Positions 62,520-64,000 of a stretch of DNA of 64,000 nt are shown piece after piece (the first letter of the stretch is position 1; each line of letters opens with the position of its first letter). The notes below the pieces were generated by a model. The model saw nothing but the letters and a program-made list of their open reading frames with translations. It had not been told where the DNA came from and ran no database searches. The stretch spans positions 1 through 64,000 of the forward strand of contig JAEEOB010000106.1 of the NCBI GenBank assembly GCA_016284045.1, read 5' to 3'. A program made the translations under genes and the position numbers. Source of the stretch: Bacteroidaceae bacterium (GTDB taxonomy: Bacteria > Bacteroidota > Bacteroidia > Bacteroidales > Bacteroidaceae).

Positions 62520-63039
62520 ATGGGGTCGTATATTGATGTGGGTAATCACCAGATTCAGTAATAACATGTCGGTTGTCAAAAGCAAGGATGATGTATTCAC
62601 TGTGCTGATTCATCTGGGTTATCTGTCGTACGACTGGAAAAAAGTGAGTGCTACATCCCGAATAAGGAGGTGGAGGGTGAGATGGTGAATGCTGTCAAGA
62701 GCAACTGCTGGAAGACGGCCGTTGATGCCCTCCAGCAGTCGGAGCAGCTGCTTGAGGTGACGCTCCTGGGCGAGGAGGAGGCTGTTGCCTGCGCGCTCGA
62801 TAATGCTCACGACGAGCATACCCGCATCCTGTCTAACAACGATGAAAACTCACTTGCCTGCGTCATCAGCATCGCCAACTATTATGCCCGCAACGACTAT
62901 ATCATCCATCGACCAGATAAAGCAGAAAATCTACCCTGCAAAAATCGCCCAATACACCGACAACCTCCTGCTTGTGGGCATCAACTACGATGCCGACACC
63001 AAATCCCATTCCTGCATCATCGGGCGGTATCAGGCTTAA
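62520..63039 (+). pseudogene. AAA-ATPase/PD-(D/E)XK nuclease (DUF1703-type), collapsed by several deletions
   Basis: Pieces in order: MGSYIDVGNHQIQ (62520-62558), like the usual N-terminus of Bacteroidota DUF1703 proteins, then a stop; in another frame NNMSVVKSKDDVFTVLIHLG and YLSYDWKK; in a third frame CYIPNKEVEGEMVNAVKSN through NDENSLACVISIANYYARND to YIIHR; then another frame with IDQIKQKIYPAKIAQYTDNL through INYDADTKSHSCIIGRYQA to the stop at 63037. Missing by comparison with the family as I know it: the whole ATPase domain and the nuclease core (the strand with ADLVF and the ELK motif). Both ends and the promoter survive. Confidence 0.8.
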
Positions 63040-63161
63040 CGAAGCTGTTTCAATTCCCGCTGTTTTTCCATCAGCAGTTTCTTGTACTTTGTCTTCGGTT
63101 TAACTAACCGAATGCAGCCCGTCAGTCCTCGGCTGGTTTTGTGGTCGTACCGACCGCACAT
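63036..63161 (-). CDS. Possible 41-residue basic protein
   Basis: ATG at 63159-63161 gives MCGRYDHKTSRGLTGCIRLV and then KPKTKYKKLLMEKQRELKQLR. The composition and amphipathic basic end look protein-like. There is no family match I can name, no promoter, and its stop overlaps that of the pseudogene. It may be a remnant of a longer gene. Confidence 0.25.
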   Translation of the reverse strand: MCGRYDHKTSRGLTGCIRLVKPKTKYKKLLMEKQRELKQLR

Positions 63162-63440
63162 TAGACTGGCGAAGCATAGTCAATCATTTGCAAACAATAC
63201 TTTTTTCTTTCATCCTTCTTCGGGCATCTTTTATAGTTTATAGTTTTTTGTAGCGGATGGCTTTTGTTTTTCATCCGTATTCGGACATCAAGCCCTCGAC
63301 GGCTGACACGGTCGGGACGACCAAGTCCCCAGCCGAACCCGATTGGGGTTTCGAACTAATTCTGTAGCCACAGGCTCGTTAACTCCCATTCGAAGAATTA
63401 ACTCCCTTTTTATGCAAGAAATTTAACTTTAAATAAAAAA
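63162..63440. promoter_or_regulatory. Structured leader region of the CatA-like gene
   Basis: Contains a short period-7 run (TTTATAG twice, about 63231-63246), CGGATG/CATCCG, and a GC-rich nested fold at 63300-63335: outer CGGCTG/CAGCCG, inner GGTC-GGGAC-GACC, with GGGAC also able to pair GTCCC (63325-63329). AACCC-GATTG-GGGTT follows. A TTAACTCC hairpin element is at 63379-63405. Confidence 0.5.
63379..63405. repeat. TTAACTCC / mini-hairpin element before the CatA-like gene
   Basis: TTAACTCC (63379-63386), hairpin ATTC-GAA-GAAT (63388-63398), TTAACTCC (63398-63405). The upstream GTAGCC-ACA-GGCTCG is a near copy of the CGAGCC-TGC-GGCTCG hairpin at 30310-30324, in the same position relative to the octamers. 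Confidence 0.8.
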
Positions 63441-64000
63441 ATGTTTGAGATTGATCCAAAAACCACAAGACGTGCCCGCGATTTTGAGCTGTGGATAAAA
63501 TCGCCGATGCCGATGGTCACGCTGACGAAGACCTTCGATGTCAGCAGATTGAGAAAAGCCGCAAAAAGGCAAGGCATCCGTTTCACTACGCTGATGTGCT
63601 GGTGTATTGGCAAAGCGGCAAGCGGCATCCCTGAGTTTTTTATGCTTCCGGTCGGCGAGAAGCTGATGGGGTACGAACGCCTCGCTGTCAATGTTGTTGT
63701 CGAAACGGCTGATGGTGGTATCGCCACATGCGACATCCCGTTTTCCGGCAGTCTCAGCCAGTTTCAAGCCGACTATGCCAGACTGACACGCCAGGCACAC
63801 GACAGCGGCGAGCTGTTTAGCCTGGGCGACGACTATGCCATCATCGGCACCTCTGCCCTGACCAACTGCGAGATTGACTCCTTTGTGAATCAGTATTCTG
63901 GCATCTGGAACAACCCGTTCCTGATGTGGGGAAAATACCGCCGCAAGTTATTCAAGACCACTTTGCCCGTATCTTTCCAGTTCCACCACGCCCAGATGGA
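63441..64000 (+). CDS. CatA-like O-acetyltransferase (chloramphenicol acetyltransferase family), 3' end outside window
   Basis: 186 codons are visible from ATG 63441 (MFEIDPKTTRRARDFELWIK). CAT-family features: FDVSRLRKAAKRQGIRFTT, LMCWCIGKAASGIPEFFML, YAIIGTSALTNCEIDSF and the beginning of the catalytic HHxxxDG site, FQFHHAQMD, at the very end of the window. The family uses acetyl-CoA to acetylate hydroxyls; many Bacteroidota members are not resistance proteins. The substrate is unknown. Its leader carries the structured region and TTAACTCC element. Confidence 0.85.
   Translation, partial: MFEIDPKTTRRARDFELWIKSPMPMVTLTKTFDVSRLRKAAKRQGIRFTTLMCWCIGKAASGIPEFFMLPVGEKLMGYERLAVNVVVETADGGIATCDIPFSGSLSQFQADYARLTRQAHDSGELFSLGDDYAIIGTSALTNCEIDSFVNQYSGIWNNPFLMWGKYRRKLFKTTLPVSFQFHHAQM

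Noticed and set aside
54665-63179. CTGGCGAAGCAYAG shared by 54665-54678 and 63166-63179
   Set aside because: Only 14 bases match with no structure or shared context; too short to call a repeat family from two copies.

Overview
The window reads as a chromosome segment of a Bacteroidota bacterium, most likely a Prevotella/Segatella-type member of the Bacteroidales. The reasons are: many promoters of the Bacteroidota form (TTTG, 18-20 nt, TAnnTTTG); almost no Shine-Dalgarno sequences; secreted polysaccharide-active proteins that end in two dockerin-like repeats; a family-typical set of neighbours (rsfS-ftsH-cdsA, bifunctional ribBA, LptF/G-type permease, stand-alone MetH activation domain, rubrerythrin); and a Bacteroidota-type L34 protein. 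The genus is inferred from these features, not proven.

Layout. 1-9.8 kb: end of a dockerin-bearing carbohydrate-active protein, an M15-like peptidase, a CBM20-GH77 amylomaltase, a MerR regulator, dipeptidase pepD, lpxB and rsmA. 9.8-11.1 kb: face-to-face promoters and a flippase-like membrane protein. 11.3-20.8 kb: a type I restriction-modification island on the minus strand (hsdM, a DUF1016 nuclease, a DUF1016 pseudogene, hsdS, fic, a four-helix-bundle pseudogene, hsdR). 21-26.7 kb: surE, tRNA-Gln, rsfS, ftsH with a very long acidic tail, cdsA. 26.7-34.1 kb: accessory stretch with a 1157-residue secreted BNR/LamG/dockerin protein, a DUF234-type ATPase, a 13-bp hairpin element, and a membrane protein with an acidic/tyrosine repeat tail. 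34.1-43.8 kb: plsC, metallophosphoesterase, MetH activation domain, dihydroorotase, polyprenol-phosphate mannosyltransferase, a glycine-zipper lipoprotein, mfd. 44-62.3 kb: a large secreted DUF4450-type protein, rubrerythrin, SH3 protein, hydrolase, VanX-type dipeptidase, ilvE, trmB, rpmH, efp, nitrilase-family amidase, CotH-type protein, LptF/G permease, ribBA, Bax-inhibitor-1 family protein, aspartate aminotransferase. 62.5-64 kb: a collapsed DUF1703-type nuclease pseudogene and the start of a CatA-like acetyltransferase.

The most unusual content lies between the genes. Three kinds of short ordered repeats fill operon spacers and 5' leaders, usually ending a few bases before a start codon: (1) arrays of exactly 7-bp period, often beginning inside the stop codon of the upstream gene; (2) arrays of 9- or 10-bp period built on CCTAG-, ACTAGG- or CTATAA-type units; (3) GGAGTTAA/TTAACTCC octamers alternating with different tiny hairpins that have 3-nt loops, at four loci and always with TTAACTCC on the message strand. 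A second pattern is decay by internal deletion: three pseudogenes keep both ends of a protein and have lost the middle, in two cases the nuclease core.

All functional names come from reading motifs without database searches. Family names for less common domains (DUF5715, DUF4450, DUF6965, BNR_4) are from memory and are scored accordingly.
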